This document shows positions 27,227 to 37,258 of a stretch of DNA of 64,000 nucleotides, in pieces (position 1 is the first letter of the stretch; the number at the start of each line of letters is the position of its first letter). A model generated the notes under the pieces. The model was not told where the DNA came from. It did not search any database and saw only the letters and a list, made by a program, of their open reading frames with translations. The translations under genes were made by a program, and so were the position numbers. The stretch is from Bacillus sp. X1(2014). Its GTDB lineage: Bacteria > Bacillota > Bacilli > Bacillales_B > DSM-18226. Where the stretch lies: assembly GCF_007678255.1 (NCBI RefSeq), contig NZ_VEED01000002.1, positions 668,912 to 732,911 on the forward strand, in the 5' to 3' direction.

Positions 27227-28105
27227 TTATAATGGATCTTTTAAAATAAAATCAATAAATGTTCGACCTGCGTTAGAGATATAGCGGTCTTTCTTGGTTA
27301 GGACCGCCAGCCTCCATAAAATAGGTTGTTCAAGGTCGATAATCCTAATATCAGGGTTAAATGCCCGGTTACAAATGGATTGTGGAAGAATCGTAATTCC
27401 GAGGTTGGCAGCTACCATTTCTGTCATCAAGTCCCATTGAGAACTCATAAATAGGATATTGGGTTCAAAACCGGCAGCAATGAAATGATTCCTCATAATT
27501 TGGTTCAGAGCAAATTCTTCATGGTAAAAAATAAACTCCTCATCCCTTAATTCCTTAATATCGACTACATTATGACTTGCTAAATAATGTTCTTTGTAAA
27601 CCAGCAGCTTCATTTCTTCTTCCACGATGGGGTACACATCAAATTGCTGTTCATCAATCGGGAGAACTGCTACACCAAGCTCGAACTCTCCTTCCTCAAC
27701 ACTCTTTACCACTCTTGCTCCACCATACTCAGTAATATTCAGTACTATATTGGGATATGAATGATGAAACTTCGCAATTACCCTAGGAAAAAATAAACTG
27801 CCTATAAAAGGGGGCAGCCCAATATCGATCTGCCCTCTAGACAGGTTCGTGATATCATTTAAGGTTGTTTTCATTTCAGATAGGATTCCAGCCATTCTCT
27901 GCGAATATTCTAAAACAATTCTTCCTGCATCAGTCAGGCCACTTGTCTTATTGGTCCGCATAATCAACGTCATCCCTAGCTCTTCCTCTAACGCTCGAAT
28001 TGACTTACTCAGAGCTGGTTGTGAGAGATGCATGCTCTCCGCCGCTTTTGTTATACTTTTATGCTTAGCCACTTCAATGAATAATTGTAATTGCCTTAAT
28101 TCCAA
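27227..28105 (-). CDS. cidR: LysR-family regulator, CidR-like
   Basis: A 292-residue LysR regulator. The N-terminal HTH is AESMHLSQPALSKSIRALEEELG and the rest is the effector-binding domain. The ATG of the longer frame lies almost on the ribosome binding site, whereas the TTG at 28105 is six bases from AGAGGTG and gives the usual MELRQLQLF beginning. Its position before cidAB in the same direction supports the CidR name. CidR responds to acetate or pyruvate metabolism in relatives. Confidence 0.82.
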   Translation of the reverse strand: MELRQLQLFIEVAKHKSITKAAESMHLSQPALSKSIRALEEELGMTLIMRTNKTSGLTDAGRIVLEYSQRMAGILSEMKTTLNDITNLSRGQIDIGLPPFIGSLFFPRVIAKFHHSYPNIVLNITEYGGARVVKSVEEGEFELGVAVLPIDEQQFDVYPIVEEEMKLLVYKEHYLASHNVVDIKELRDEEFIFYHEEFALNQIMRNHFIAAGFEPNILFMSSQWDLMTEMVAANLGITILPQSICNRAFNPDIRIIDLEQPILWRLAVLTKKDRYISNAGRTFIDFILKDPL

Positions 28106-28124
28106 ATCATACACCTCTAAACTA

Positions 28125-29225
28125 TTAAATTAAACTAAGAAATTCCTTCATTTTCTCATCTAGAAGTATAAATGCCTTCTCTAATTCAATCTTAGGAATT
28201 TTAGAATACATATCACCGATGCTTATTTCAAAATAACTGGACGCCTGGTCTACTTCTTTAATATGACCGGTTAAACCAATACCAGTTTCCTCGTAAAACT
28301 CAACTAAAATCGACTCTATCTCTTCTTTTGAACCATTAATATGAACGTGAAACATATTAGAAACAGGTTCCAAAGGCTTGGTCACTATTCCATGGCATTG
28401 ATTATAGTATCCTGCAAGTTCTTTCGCTGCATGAAAATATTGTGCCATTTTACCAACATTTTGATCAAAGTAGTAATCCGCACTAAGAATATATGGATAA
28501 AGACTAATTAAATCACCGCCATGTCGCCGTTTCCATACTTTTGATTGGTCGGTAAAAGCTTGATCACCTGCAAGAATGGCTCCAGCAATTCCGCCAATTC
28601 CTTTGTAAAAAGACACATACACACTATCAAATAAAGCACAGACTTCCGCAGCTGTCTTTTCATAGTAAGGAAGAATTTCACAAAGTCGCGCTCCATCCAA
28701 ATGCAACTTTATCCCTTTTTCACGACAATAGACTGAAATTGCTTCTAAGGTTTTATAATCTGGAAGTTGTCCGCCAATCTCCCTTTGTGGTAATTCCAAC
28801 AATAAGCAGGAGATCTCCTCTTTTAATTCCATGACATCAACCAATTGGATCACACGATCATTATCTGCCAATAAGACTGTTTCTATATGATGCAATTCTT
28901 TCAGGCCATCTTCTTCATGAATCTCTAAATGACACAGCGGATGATATGCCACTTTTCTTATTCCTTTTTTATCACACCAAATTCTTAAGGCAATCTGCTG
29001 GGCCATCGTTCCACTCGGAAAAAAAACTGCCGCTTCCTTTCCTAAATATTTTGCCATTTTCAATTGGAAGTCTTCAATGATTTTTCCGTTCCCATAAATA
29101 TCACTTTCCAATTGGCCATCGATGTCATTTAGTGCCGCTTTTAATGTTTGAATATCCCTAGGACCATACCCGGGGACCTTATATTTTGCTTGTTTATATG
29201 CATCCAATAAGAAATTTTCGCTCAT
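28125..29225 (-). CDS. Threonine aldolase family PLP enzyme
   Basis: A 366-residue fold-type I PLP enzyme of the beta-eliminating lyase/threonine aldolase family, cleaving beta-hydroxy amino acids to glycine and an aldehyde. Signatures are FFPSGTMAQQIAL, KLHLDGARLCE and the PLP lysine in VSFYKGIGG. It lies 19 bases upstream of cidR in the same direction. Substrate specificity cannot be predicted. Confidence 0.88.
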   Translation of the reverse strand: MSENFLLDAYKQAKYKVPGYGPRDIQTLKAALNDIDGQLESDIYGNGKIIEDFQLKMAKYLGKEAAVFFPSGTMAQQIALRIWCDKKGIRKVAYHPLCHLEIHEEDGLKELHHIETVLLADNDRVIQLVDVMELKEEISCLLLELPQREIGGQLPDYKTLEAISVYCREKGIKLHLDGARLCEILPYYEKTAAEVCALFDSVYVSFYKGIGGIAGAILAGDQAFTDQSKVWKRRHGGDLISLYPYILSADYYFDQNVGKMAQYFHAAKELAGYYNQCHGIVTKPLEPVSNMFHVHINGSKEEIESILVEFYEETGIGLTGHIKEVDQASSYFEISIGDMYSKIPKIELEKAFILLDEKMKEFLSLI

Positions 29226-29260
29226 TAACTTTGTCTCCCTTTTTATGGTTTAAAGGCACA

Positions 29261-29289
29261 AAAAAAGACTCCCAAAAGAGAGTCTTTTT
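29261..29289 (-). terminator. Terminator of the cold-shock gene
   Basis: AAAAAGACTC pairs with GAGTCTTTTT around seven bases. Confidence 0.9.
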
Positions 29290-29303
29290 ATATTTAGGTT
29301 CAA

Positions 29304-29504
29304 TTATGCTTTACGAACGTTAGTAGCTTGTGGTCCACGTTGACCTTGTTCTACTTCAAATGTAACTGCTTGACCTTCGTCTAAAGTTTTGAAACCTTCG
29401 CTTTGGATAGCTGAGAAGTGTACGAATACATCGTCTCCTGCTTCGCGTTCGATGAATCCGAAACCTTTTTCTGCATTAAACCATTTTACTTTACCTTGTT
29501 CCAT
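29304..29504 (-). CDS. Cold-shock protein (CspA family)
   Basis: A 66-residue OB-fold RNA/DNA-binding protein. RNP1 is KGFGFIE and RNP2 is VFVHF; both are complete. The ATG at 29504 has GAGGAGG; the longer frame to 29534 would add a nonstandard tail. It probably has a sizeable untranslated leader, as is usual for csp genes, since over 150 bases separate it from brnQ. Which paralogue (CspB/C/D) is not determined. Confidence 0.95.
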   Translation of the reverse strand: MEQGKVKWFNAEKGFGFIEREAGDDVFVHFSAIQSEGFKTLDEGQAVTFEVEQGQRGPQATNVRKA

Positions 29505-29680
29505 TGTTGTTTCCTCCTCGTGTGCTTGGCACACATTGTGTTACTATCCTTGCTCAGTTCTTTAAGACAGAAAGTTTAGCACTTATTATCCTACAACTAA
29601 CAAAAATAATTCTTCCTAAGTATAACAGGGAATTGCTAGAAATGCAAATAATTATTATAACAGAATTTTGTCTTTCAATT

Positions 29681-31060
29681 TTATGATAAACTTTCAGTTT
29701 TGTTTTTCACACGTAACGATGAAAAATTCTGCAGAACGACGATACCTCCGATTAGGATCATCGTAACCAAAACCGGTAGCAGCCAACCCAGTCCATTGTG
29801 ATAAAAAGGCAACACGCGTCCATAAAAATTAACAATCTTCTCCAGCCATCCGAAATATTCGATTCCAAGCAGGTCGCAGAATGTTTTAAAGCCATCAATG
29901 ATACTGATCATAAAGGTGACTATAATGACAGCTGCATAAACAATTCGTGAATGATTAAACAACTTCGACAAAAATGTCAGCAGCATTAAAGCAATCGCCA
30001 ATGGATATAACAACATTAATACTGGAATGGAGAAATTAATGATATTCGATAAACCAAAGTTTGCAATTACAAATGAAACAAGTGAAAAAAACAACACCCA
30101 GATTTTGTAACTGACTTTAGGAAGCAGCGTATGGAAATATTCACCGCACGCTGTCATTAAGCCAATGCTCGTAGTCAGACATGCGAGCAGGATAATAACT
30201 GACAACATTACCGTTCCGAACGATCCAAAATAATAGGAAGATGCCTTCCCTAAGACGGGCCCCCCCGTATCAAAAAGTCCGAATGCACTTATGCTCGTCG
30301 CCCCTAGATAAGCAACACCAACATAAATGATTCCAAGAAAAATCGTTGCAATCAACCCAGATTTAGCTGAAGCTAAGAGGATTCCTCGAGTGGTGGTAAC
30401 ACCCATTGATCGAATCGAATTGATAACGATAATCCCAAACACCAGTGATGCAAGAGCATCCATCGTGTTATAACCTTCCATAAATCCTTTCATAAATGCG
30501 CCGTTAGCATAAGCAGCTTGTGGAGCTTCGATTGAACCAAGCGGTTTGACAATGACCATAACTAATAAGATGAAAATTAGTACAATGATCGCTGGAGAAA
30601 GAATTTTGCCGACCCGATCTACTAGCTTTGCCGGGTTTAATGAAAACCACAAGGTCACAATAAAAAAGAGTAAGGTGAATACGAACAAGCCAACATGGCC
30701 ATAACTCTCGCTCACGAACGAGGCAATACCGATATCATAGGCAACAGCGCCCGTCCTTGGTGCGGCAAAAAATGGCCCAATCGTTAAATAAAGCAGGGAA
30801 GTAAAGATTACCCCATAGATTGGATGGACACGTCCTGCCAGTTCCTCTAAATTCTTGCTTCCTGAGAAACCCATTGCGAGAATCCCTAGAAAAGGCAGCC
30901 CAATTCCTGTAATTAAGAAACCAGTAATGGCCATCCATACGTTAGTACCTGCATTCTGACCAAGTGCCGCGGGAAAAATTAAATTTCCAGCCCCGAAAAA
31001 TAAGGCAAATAACATAACTCCTATTACGAAATACCTTGAAAATGGTAATTTATTTTGCAT
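29681..31060 (-). CDS. brnQ: Branched-chain amino acid transport system II carrier protein
   Basis: A 459-residue sodium-coupled importer for leucine, isoleucine and valine of the BrnQ/LIVCS family with about 12 helices. Diagnostic stretches are ALFFGAGNLIFPAALGQNAG in TM1 and YNTMDALASLVFGIIV in the middle. Length is normal. No T-box leader was recognised in the 300 bases upstream. Confidence 0.94.
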   Translation of the reverse strand: MQNKLPFSRYFVIGVMLFALFFGAGNLIFPAALGQNAGTNVWMAITGFLITGIGLPFLGILAMGFSGSKNLEELAGRVHPIYGVIFTSLLYLTIGPFFAAPRTGAVAYDIGIASFVSESYGHVGLFVFTLLFFIVTLWFSLNPAKLVDRVGKILSPAIIVLIFILLVMVIVKPLGSIEAPQAAYANGAFMKGFMEGYNTMDALASLVFGIIVINSIRSMGVTTTRGILLASAKSGLIATIFLGIIYVGVAYLGATSISAFGLFDTGGPVLGKASSYYFGSFGTVMLSVIILLACLTTSIGLMTACGEYFHTLLPKVSYKIWVLFFSLVSFVIANFGLSNIINFSIPVLMLLYPLAIALMLLTFLSKLFNHSRIVYAAVIIVTFMISIIDGFKTFCDLLGIEYFGWLEKIVNFYGRVLPFYHNGLGWLLPVLVTMILIGGIVVLQNFSSLRVKNKTESLS

Positions 31061-31304
31061 ATTTAGCTACTCCTACCTAAATGTTTCTTCCGTGTATATT
31101 CAATATAGTCCGAGAATTATATTACTATCCTTACAATATAATATCAACCTATTTTTGCGATTAATTAGATAATTTCGACAGGAATATAATGATGTTTTTA
31201 TAACATTTTTCCTATCTTTTCATAATCTGCAAAAGATACCAATCTATTCCAATCAATCAGATAAATACTATTTCGATATAATTGATGCTTACAATCAGGA
31301 TAAC

Positions 31305-31342
31305 AAAAAGACCTTTATCCCACTTTCGGCAAAGGCCTTTTT
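31305..31342 (-). terminator. Terminator of the BsuPI lipoprotein gene
   Basis: AAAAAGGCCTTT pairs with AAAGGTCTTTTT (one mismatch) around 14 bases, read on the minus strand, followed by TG. Confidence 0.75.
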
Positions 31343-31358
31343 GATATACCTCTAACAT

Positions 31359-32033
31359 TTATAGAGTTTCTGTAATAAACTTATGAATCAATTTTTGTCC
31401 AGATTCATTTTCAGTATATAAAAATGATACTTGTTCGCCTTCCTTCAATAGCGGTAATTGTTTGATGGCCTCCTCAGTTAACTGAAAGGCTACCTTTTTG
31501 CCTTCGATATCGATTTCAATTGTGTGGGGATCCATTTGGCCAACGAGCACACCACTTCTTTGACTATACGAATTCTTAATAATTAGGTCAGTCACCACTT
31601 TAGCTTCTTCTTCTTTTGCCGTTAAGAACACCTCTATTTTATAGCGCCCATTAGGAAGATCTGAGATTGTAAATTCTTTAGTGATTTCTTGATTACTGCC
31701 TACCTCTAATGCCTTAATCGCTTGCGTTGACATGACTTCCTCCGAATATTGTTTGACTTTCTTCCCTTGTAAATCATAAACAATATAATCTGCCTCTAAC
31801 CCGCTAGGAAACGTTAGCTTCTGGGACTTGTCTGAAAGATTTTTAACAGTATAACTAATAATCATTGATTTGTACTCAGGCTTTGTTTCAATCGTGGTAT
31901 GAAATTTAGCAGCAATCTCATTCTGTTCTGGAACCTCAGTTTTGGTACCTTCAGCGCTCCCCTTTGGTGCAGACTCTGTTTCACACCCTGTTAAAAGGCC
32001 AATCACCAATGTTGAAATAAAATAGGTAACCAT
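31359..32033 (-). CDS. BsuPI-domain lipoprotein, signal peptide probably frameshifted
   Basis: A 224-residue protein with a lipobox LLTGC at residues 13-17, a low-complexity linker and a BsuPI (intracellular proteinase inhibitor)-like beta domain (SYTVKNLSDKSQKLTFPSG, then YKIEVFLTAKEEE). The best ribosome binding site, AAAAGGGGAGG, is followed by another ATG at 32047 that begins MRDIKWLP in a different frame and soon stops. Joined to this frame it would restore a normal basic signal peptide. So either the short start at 32033 is used or one base has been lost or gained in the signal region. Confidence 0.7.
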   Translation of the reverse strand: MVTYFISTLVIGLLTGCETESAPKGSAEGTKTEVPEQNEIAAKFHTTIETKPEYKSMIISYTVKNLSDKSQKLTFPSGLEADYIVYDLQGKKVKQYSEEVMSTQAIKALEVGSNQEITKEFTISDLPNGRYKIEVFLTAKEEEAKVVTDLIIKNSYSQRSGVLVGQMDPHTIEIDIEGKKVAFQLTEEAIKQLPLLKEGEQVSFLYTENESGQKLIHKFITETL

Positions 32034-32163
32034 TTAATGTCTCTCATTTTTCCTCCCCTTTTCCAAAAGAGAATTTGTTGGTCTTAGACATATAGTCGCC
32101 GAAAAGAAGAACATAGTTACATCTTTTTTAAATAATTAATTTCAACAAAATCAACTAAAACAA

Positions 32164-32214
32164 AAAAAGTTGCCATAAATATAGGAAAACCTCCTACATG
32201 TACGGCAACTTTTT
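32164..32214 (-). terminator. Terminator of the HAD gene
   Basis: AAAAAGTTGCC pairs with GGCAACTTTTT, with an inner GGA / TCC pairing. Confidence 0.85.
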
Positions 32215-32225
32215 AGGATATTGTT

Positions 32226-33014
32226 TTATTTCGATTTCAATTCCTCTAATAAAGGAAAAAGTTCTTCCAAATGTTTAATCTCAAAAGTAGGAATAACTTC
32301 ATTTCTAGCCTTATCATGTCGGTTAATCCAGACTGTTTTGATTCCTGCACGATTCGCTCCTAGAATATCGGTCATGAGATTATCCCCCACCATAATGACA
32401 TCATCCTTATCAACCGACAATAACTCGAGTGCGTGTTCAAAAATGGTCGGGTCCGGTTTCCCTCTACCAAAATCCCCTGAAATAACAATGTGGTCAAAAT
32501 ATGGAACCAGCTCCGGCGTGATCTCCAATTTTGTTTTTTGAAGGTCAGGTGAACCGTTGGTTAACAATAGCAGTTGATAATTTCCTTTCAACCTATCTAG
32601 AATCTTAAAAGATTCCTCATATACAAATGGTAATTTCCTACGTTCCTGTGGAAAACGTTCCGCCAGCTCTAAACCAAAATCGTCATCGTCCACACCCAAA
32701 GCTTTCAAGCCGGCTGTCCAAGCATCTTTCCGGTAGACAGGCACCATTTCCTTCATCTTTCTAAAATCATCTTGATCATCTAAAAAGTTCCCCCATAGCC
32801 CTTCAAACGGATTGATGCCAATCATTTGAGTGAAAGGATAAAATTCATAGCCGGCATAAATGCTTCTCGCAGCTTCGCGAACGGCCTCTTCTAGTTGATC
32901 CACATTAACCCTATACCGCTCCTCTGCCACTTTACATGTAGCAACAAAAGCTTCCTTTACACTTTTTTGATCCCAAAGCAGTGTATCATCTAAATCAAAA
33001 AAAATCGCTTTAAC
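32226..33014 (-). CDS. HAD-family hydrolase (YjjG/YsaA-like)
   Basis: A 262-residue HAD-superfamily phosphatase with nucleophile motif [11 protein letters not shown], motif II LLLTNGS and motif [15 protein letters not shown]. The ATG at 33014 is about six bases from AAGGGGAAG; a TTG further upstream is unlikely. Related enzymes act on pyrimidine nucleotides or phosphoglycolate-type substrates; specificity unknown. Confidence 0.88.
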   Translation of the reverse strand, partial: VKAIFFDLDDTLLWDQKSVKEAFVATCKVAEERYRVNVDQLEEAVREAARSIYAGYEFYPFTQMIGINPFEGLWGNFLDDQDDFRKMKEMVPVYRKDAWTAGLKALGVDDDDFGLELAERFPQERRKLPFVYEESFKILDRLKGNYQLLLLTNGSPDLQKTKLEITPELVPYFDHIVISGDFGRGKPDPTIFEHALELLSVDKDDVIMVGDNLMTDILGANRAGIKTVWINRHDKARNEVIPTFEIKHLEELFPLLEELKSK

Positions 33015-33125
33015 CATCGTAATCTTCCCCTTGTCCAAGATATATTTTACTAGTTTACCATTTTACAAAATAAAAATATATGATTCTGAATTTTTTATTA
33101 TTTTAAAAGGGAAGATTTCCGATTT

Positions 33126-34319
33126 TTAAGATGATAATGTTATTACATTGTTTTTGGATGTTAATTTGTGTAGCGCCGGGTCAACGGTAACATTATTTCC
33201 GACAACGATTAAATGTATGTCCGGATCCTTTGAGACAAGGATGACACCCTTCTTAATCACTGTATGGCTGCCGATGACAGCATTTTCAATCCAAGCATTC
33301 TCTTCAACAATGGTATTTGGCAGTATGACAGCATTCTTGATTCGCGCCCCCTTTCCAACCTTCACCCCGCTAAACACAACAGACTTTTCGACAGTGCCGT
33401 ATATTTCACAGCCTTCGCTTAGTAAACTTTGCTGAGCCTTAGCGGATTGATCCAAATATAAAGGATCCTCATTATGTTCGACAGTATGGATTTTCCACTC
33501 CGGATTTTGCAGAAAAATGTTTGTCTCCTTTTTTAAAAGATCTAAATTAGCATCCCAAAAACTCCTGATCGTCCCAACATCTTTCCAATAGTTGTTGAAA
33601 TAATAGGCATATAACCCTCGGCCATCACACAGCATTGAAGGAATGATATCCTTGCCAAAGTCTCGATTGGTAAATTCTTTTTGTTCCTCCTGCAGCAAGT
33701 ACTCTTTTAACACTGGCCATTTGAAAATATAAATACCCATTGATGCTAAATTCGTCGTCGGATGTTCCGGTTTTTCTTCAAAATCGATAATTTTATAGCT
33801 TTCCTTTTCCATTTTTATGAGTCCAAAGCGGCTAGCGTCTTCCCACGGAACTTCAACGACAGCAATAGTACAATCCGCGTTCGTTTCAATATGTTGTTCA
33901 AGCATCAAAGAATAATCCATTTTATAGATTTGGTCTGCAGAAAGAATCAGAACATGCTCTGGCTTTTGCTGCTCGATGAATTCAATATTTTGAAAGACAG
34001 CATGAGAAGTCCCTTCATACCATTCTACTCCGGAGCTATTGCGTTGAAACGGCGGCAGAATCGTCAAGCCCCCGTATCGATTATATAAGTTCCAATAACT
34101 GCAATGGCCAAGATGAGAATGCAGCACATAGGGTCTGTATTGCGTTAAAATCCCTACAGTCTCTATTGCGGAATTCTTACAGTTACTCAAGGCAAAATCA
34201 ATGATACGGTATTTCCCACCAAAGGGGACTGCTGGTTTAACTAGTGATTTTGTCAGTAGGTTTAACCTTGTACCCTTCCCGCCAGCCAATAACAAAGCAA
34301 TCCATTTTTGTTTTTTCAT
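33126..34319 (-). CDS. glgC: Glucose-1-phosphate adenylyltransferase
   Basis: A 397-residue ADP-glucose pyrophosphorylase making ADP-glucose from ATP and glucose-1-phosphate, the first step of glycogen synthesis. N-terminal LLLAGGKGTRLNLLTKSLVKPAVPFGGKYR, then EWYEGTSHAVFQN and GTIRSFWDANL; the C-terminal third is a left-handed helix. The start at 34319 has GAGGAGGG; the frame extends upstream to 34403 without support. It is alone: glgB, glgD, glgA and glgP are not adjacent. Confidence 0.93.
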   Translation of the reverse strand: MKKQKWIALLLAGGKGTRLNLLTKSLVKPAVPFGGKYRIIDFALSNCKNSAIETVGILTQYRPYVLHSHLGHCSYWNLYNRYGGLTILPPFQRNSSGVEWYEGTSHAVFQNIEFIEQQKPEHVLILSADQIYKMDYSLMLEQHIETNADCTIAVVEVPWEDASRFGLIKMEKESYKIIDFEEKPEHPTTNLASMGIYIFKWPVLKEYLLQEEQKEFTNRDFGKDIIPSMLCDGRGLYAYYFNNYWKDVGTIRSFWDANLDLLKKETNIFLQNPEWKIHTVEHNEDPLYLDQSAKAQQSLLSEGCEIYGTVEKSVVFSGVKVGKGARIKNAVILPNTIVEENAWIENAVIGSHTVIKKGVILVSKDPDIHLIVVGNNVTVDPALHKLTSKNNVITLSS

Positions 34320-34526
34320 TGTTACCCTCCTCTTAAATTGGTTTCTTAAATGTGCACATCTATAACATCTTCCTCTACTTTTATTATCTCCGTTTTCTTC
34401 CATTTTTCCGTTGAACCTGTTACAGCTTTGTGAAAGTGATCAGCTTTTTTATCGACACCAACAGTAAACAGAAGCTAATATCCGCTAAAATTGTCATAAT
34501 TTTAAAAACTTGATTTTTTCCATAAC

Positions 34527-34579
34527 AAAAAAACTGCCATTTCTTGACGATTACCTCGACATTGAAATGGCAGTCCTTT
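34527..34579 (-). terminator. Terminator of the DUF438 gene
   Basis: ACTGCCATTTC pairs with GAAATGGCAGT around a 20-base loop; on the minus strand a T run follows. Confidence 0.85.
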
Positions 34580-34591
34580 TAATACTTGCTC

Positions 34592-35824
34592 TTAATTTAA
34601 GATTCGTTTCTCTCCTTCAATTGCTTTGATCGGATCGATATTTTGAGTAAATTCAAGCGTGCCGATATAGTTTCCGTTCTCATCACGGACAGCAAAGTAG
34701 CGAATATAAACATATTTATCCTTGAACTTAATCCAAAAATCTTCACAGTCCTTTTTGCCAGACTTAAAGTCTGCCAACAACTCCTCTACAACATGGACAC
34801 TTCTTGGCGGATGACAGTTTTGGACAGTTCTGCCAATGACCGCTTTGGTCCGAGCAAATATTCTTTCCTTCCCGTGTGAGAAATAACGGACCACATCATC
34901 CTGATCAATAAAAGTGATATCCACGGGTAAATGGTTTAATAACAGCTCCAGTTGCTTTAAGAAGAGAATCCCAGTTTCCATTTTAATATACCCTTCAGAG
35001 ATTGCTTTTTCTTCTAAGGCCTTTCTCTCCGGCTTCCAAATCTCTGCAGAATCGATCAGGCAAAAACCAATTTCATCACTTTCATGGGCTATTTTTACCC
35101 ATTCATCTTCCGTAAAATTATTTAAGGCCATCGGGAAAAGGATGTTCTCTTCCTTATAAATCATCCCTGTTACTTCTTGAATGACATAATTCAAAACGGC
35201 TATAACAGCTTCCTGATCGCCATGATAATTGGCAAGTTTCTGCCTGCTATCCTTTATCGCGTCCCGAATGAAATCATCTATTCTCCACATATTGGTGGTT
35301 GGACCGAAGATCCCGTACTTTTCTAAATATGGAAATATCAAATTCTCTTTACGGCTATAGTGCTTTTCAATATCCAGCAAAAGATTGATATCTTCCATTA
35401 GTTTATAGATATTCTCTGTAGAATCTTCTTTCATAAATTCCTCAAAATGGACCTGAAGCTTCCTAGTTAACAGATTATCGATTTCTTGATTCTCGAGCCT
35501 AAAAGTATGAACGGGATGCCCAGGCTGATCTTCGGGTCTTCCGTTTTGGTGTACATCTTCCTCAATCGCTCCTTGAAAAATAGACGAATGCTGATGATAG
35601 ATATGTTGAAGTTCTTCCACAGAAATACTTCCCTCTTCGACAAAATCATGTTGAAGCTGTGTAATTTCATCAATGGTTACTTTTCCGATCAAGGCATCAA
35701 AGTGGGCTTTAACGTCGTCTAAGTTTCTGCCTCGATGAAGATCGACAAACAGTTGTTTTAATATACTTAAACGTTTTGTATTTGATTTAGTCAATTGTTC
35801 ACGATTATTAATGATTTCACTCAT
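34592..35824 (-). CDS. DUF438-hemerythrin-PAS protein
   Basis: A 410-residue cytoplasmic sensor-like protein. In order: DUF438 domain (about 15-90, DLHRGRNLDDVKAHFDALIG), HHE hemerythrin-like domain with paired histidines (about 115-250), and a C-terminal PAS-type domain (about 275-405, DVTFIDQDDVVRYFSHGKERIF and GTLEFTQNIDPI). The ATG at 35824 has GAAGGAGA. Hemerythrin domains bind di-iron and often sense oxygen or NO, so a redox-sensing role is likely; the output is unknown. Confidence 0.88.
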   Translation of the reverse strand: MSEIINNREQLTKSNTKRLSILKQLFVDLHRGRNLDDVKAHFDALIGKVTIDEITQLQHDFVEEGSISVEELQHIYHQHSSIFQGAIEEDVHQNGRPEDQPGHPVHTFRLENQEIDNLLTRKLQVHFEEFMKEDSTENIYKLMEDINLLLDIEKHYSRKENLIFPYLEKYGIFGPTTNMWRIDDFIRDAIKDSRQKLANYHGDQEAVIAVLNYVIQEVTGMIYKEENILFPMALNNFTEDEWVKIAHESDEIGFCLIDSAEIWKPERKALEEKAISEGYIKMETGILFLKQLELLLNHLPVDITFIDQDDVVRYFSHGKERIFARTKAVIGRTVQNCHPPRSVHVVEELLADFKSGKKDCEDFWIKFKDKYVYIRYFAVRDENGNYIGTLEFTQNIDPIKAIEGEKRILN

Positions 35825-36089
35825 AATAGGATTCTCCTTCACTGTGGCAAAATACTTTTGATATTTGTTCTCATTAGTAACTTACCACTTCCGAAAATCC
35901 TTGTTAGTGATTAACATCATTAGTAACTAGCAAATTGTGAAATCTTTAGGAACGAACCTTTGACAGCAAAATTATTTCGTGTTATATTTATTTCGAATTA
36001 AAGATAAATTAATTCAAGATAATATTCTTATATTTATAGAAGATACTAATTAAATATATGTTAATTAAAGGGCAATGGGAGGAACGACA

Positions 36090-37067
36090 ATGAATGGATT
36101 AAAAGGTATACATCACGTAACCGCGATTACAAGCAGCGCGGAAAAAAACTATGAATTTTTCACTTATATCTTAGGGATGCGCTTGGTCAAGAAAACAGTT
36201 AACCAAGATGATATTCAAACCTATCACTTATTCTTCGCTGATGATGTCGGCAGCGCTGGGACCGATATGACCTTTTTCGATTTTCCTGGAATCCCAAAAG
36301 GAGTACATGGGACCAATGAAATTTCAAAAACCTCCTTCCGTGTCCCAAGTGATGCGGCGATCGATTATTGGGTGAAACGTTTGGATCGTTTAGAGGTAAA
36401 ACATACAGGGATTAAAGAACAATTCGGTAAAAAAACCCTGTCGTTTGTGGATTTTGATGACCAGCATTATCAATTGATTTCAGATGAAAATAACCAAGGG
36501 GTTACAGCCGGAACCCCTTGGCAAAAAGGCCCCATTCCATTAGAGTATGCTATTACAGGATTAGGTCCGATATTTGTTCGTGTCGCAAATTTTGACTACT
36601 TTAAAGAAATGATGGAAAAAGTCCTTCTCTTTAAAGAAATAGCAAATGAAGGTTCGTTTCATTTATTTGAAGTAGGTGAAGGTGGAAATGGTGCACAAGT
36701 GGTTGTGGAGTATAATGCGATTCTTCCTCAAGCACGCCAAGGTTTCGGGACAGTCCATCATGCGGCCTTCCGTGTCGAAGATCGGTCTGTTCTCGAAGAA
36801 TGGATTGGACATATGGAGAGCTTTGGTTTTCAAACGTCAGGGTTCGTCGATCGGTTCTTCTTCGGTTCCTTATATGCCAGAGTGGCACCACAAATACTAT
36901 TTGAGTTTGCAACAGACGGTCCAGGATTTATGGGAGATGAGCCTTACGAAACACTAGGCGAAAAATTATCTTTACCGCCGTTCTTAGAATCGAAACGGGC
37001 ACAAATCGAGAGTTTGGTTCGCCCAATTGATACCACCAGAAGTACAAAAGAATTCATTAAAGAATAA
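36090..37067 (+). CDS. Ring-cleaving dioxygenase (VOC family, MhqO/MhqA-like)
   Basis: A 325-residue glyoxalase-fold dioxygenase with two VOC halves; the metal ligands fall in GIHHVTAIT, GTVHHAAFRV and ILFEFATDGPGF. Relatives in Bacillus (MhqA, MhqO, MhqE) detoxify quinones or catechols. The ATG at 36090 has GGAGG seven bases upstream. Its last 12 codons and following bases occur again at 41757, beyond the next three genes. Its original terminator is split: the left arm remains here, the whole hairpin is found at 41799. Confidence 0.9.
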   Translation: MNGLKGIHHVTAITSSAEKNYEFFTYILGMRLVKKTVNQDDIQTYHLFFADDVGSAGTDMTFFDFPGIPKGVHGTNEISKTSFRVPSDAAIDYWVKRLDRLEVKHTGIKEQFGKKTLSFVDFDDQHYQLISDENNQGVTAGTPWQKGPIPLEYAITGLGPIFVRVANFDYFKEMMEKVLLFKEIANEGSFHLFEVGEGGNGAQVVVEYNAILPQARQGFGTVHHAAFRVEDRSVLEEWIGHMESFGFQTSGFVDRFFFGSLYARVAPQILFEFATDGPGFMGDEPYETLGEKLSLPPFLESKRAQIESLVRPIDTTRSTKEFIKE

Positions 37068-37085
37068 TACAAAGAGCGAGGCCAT
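37029..37085 (+). repeat. Left copy of the dioxygenase 3'-end direct repeat
   Basis: 57 bases identical at 53 positions to 41757-41813. It covers the last 12 codons, the stop and the left arm of the terminator (AAAGAGCGAGGC), after which the two copies diverge. Confidence 0.9.
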
Positions 37086-37134
37086 GATAAATATAGAGTT
37101 AATAATTATACTAAAACTTAATAATGATCACCTG

Positions 37135-37168
37135 AAACAGCCTTTTTCTTAATGAAGAAGGCTGTTTT
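37135..37168 (+). terminator. Hairpin downstream of the dioxygenase gene
   Basis: AAACAGCCTT pairs with AAGGCTGTTT around 13 bases, followed by TCT. It is likely the present terminator of the dioxygenase gene and may also serve the minus-strand TetR gene. Confidence 0.75.
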
Positions 37169-37258
37169 CTATTCCATCACTTTATAAAAATATAGAGCAA
37201 ATACGATTACTAATATGAGAGGGGCTATATTTAAGTGCTGTTGTACGGGATGAGCAAG

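Noticed and set aside
29505..31358. Possible T-box or riboswitch before brnQ or the csp gene
   Set aside because: No T-box sequence, specifier hairpin or known riboswitch core could be recognised by eye.
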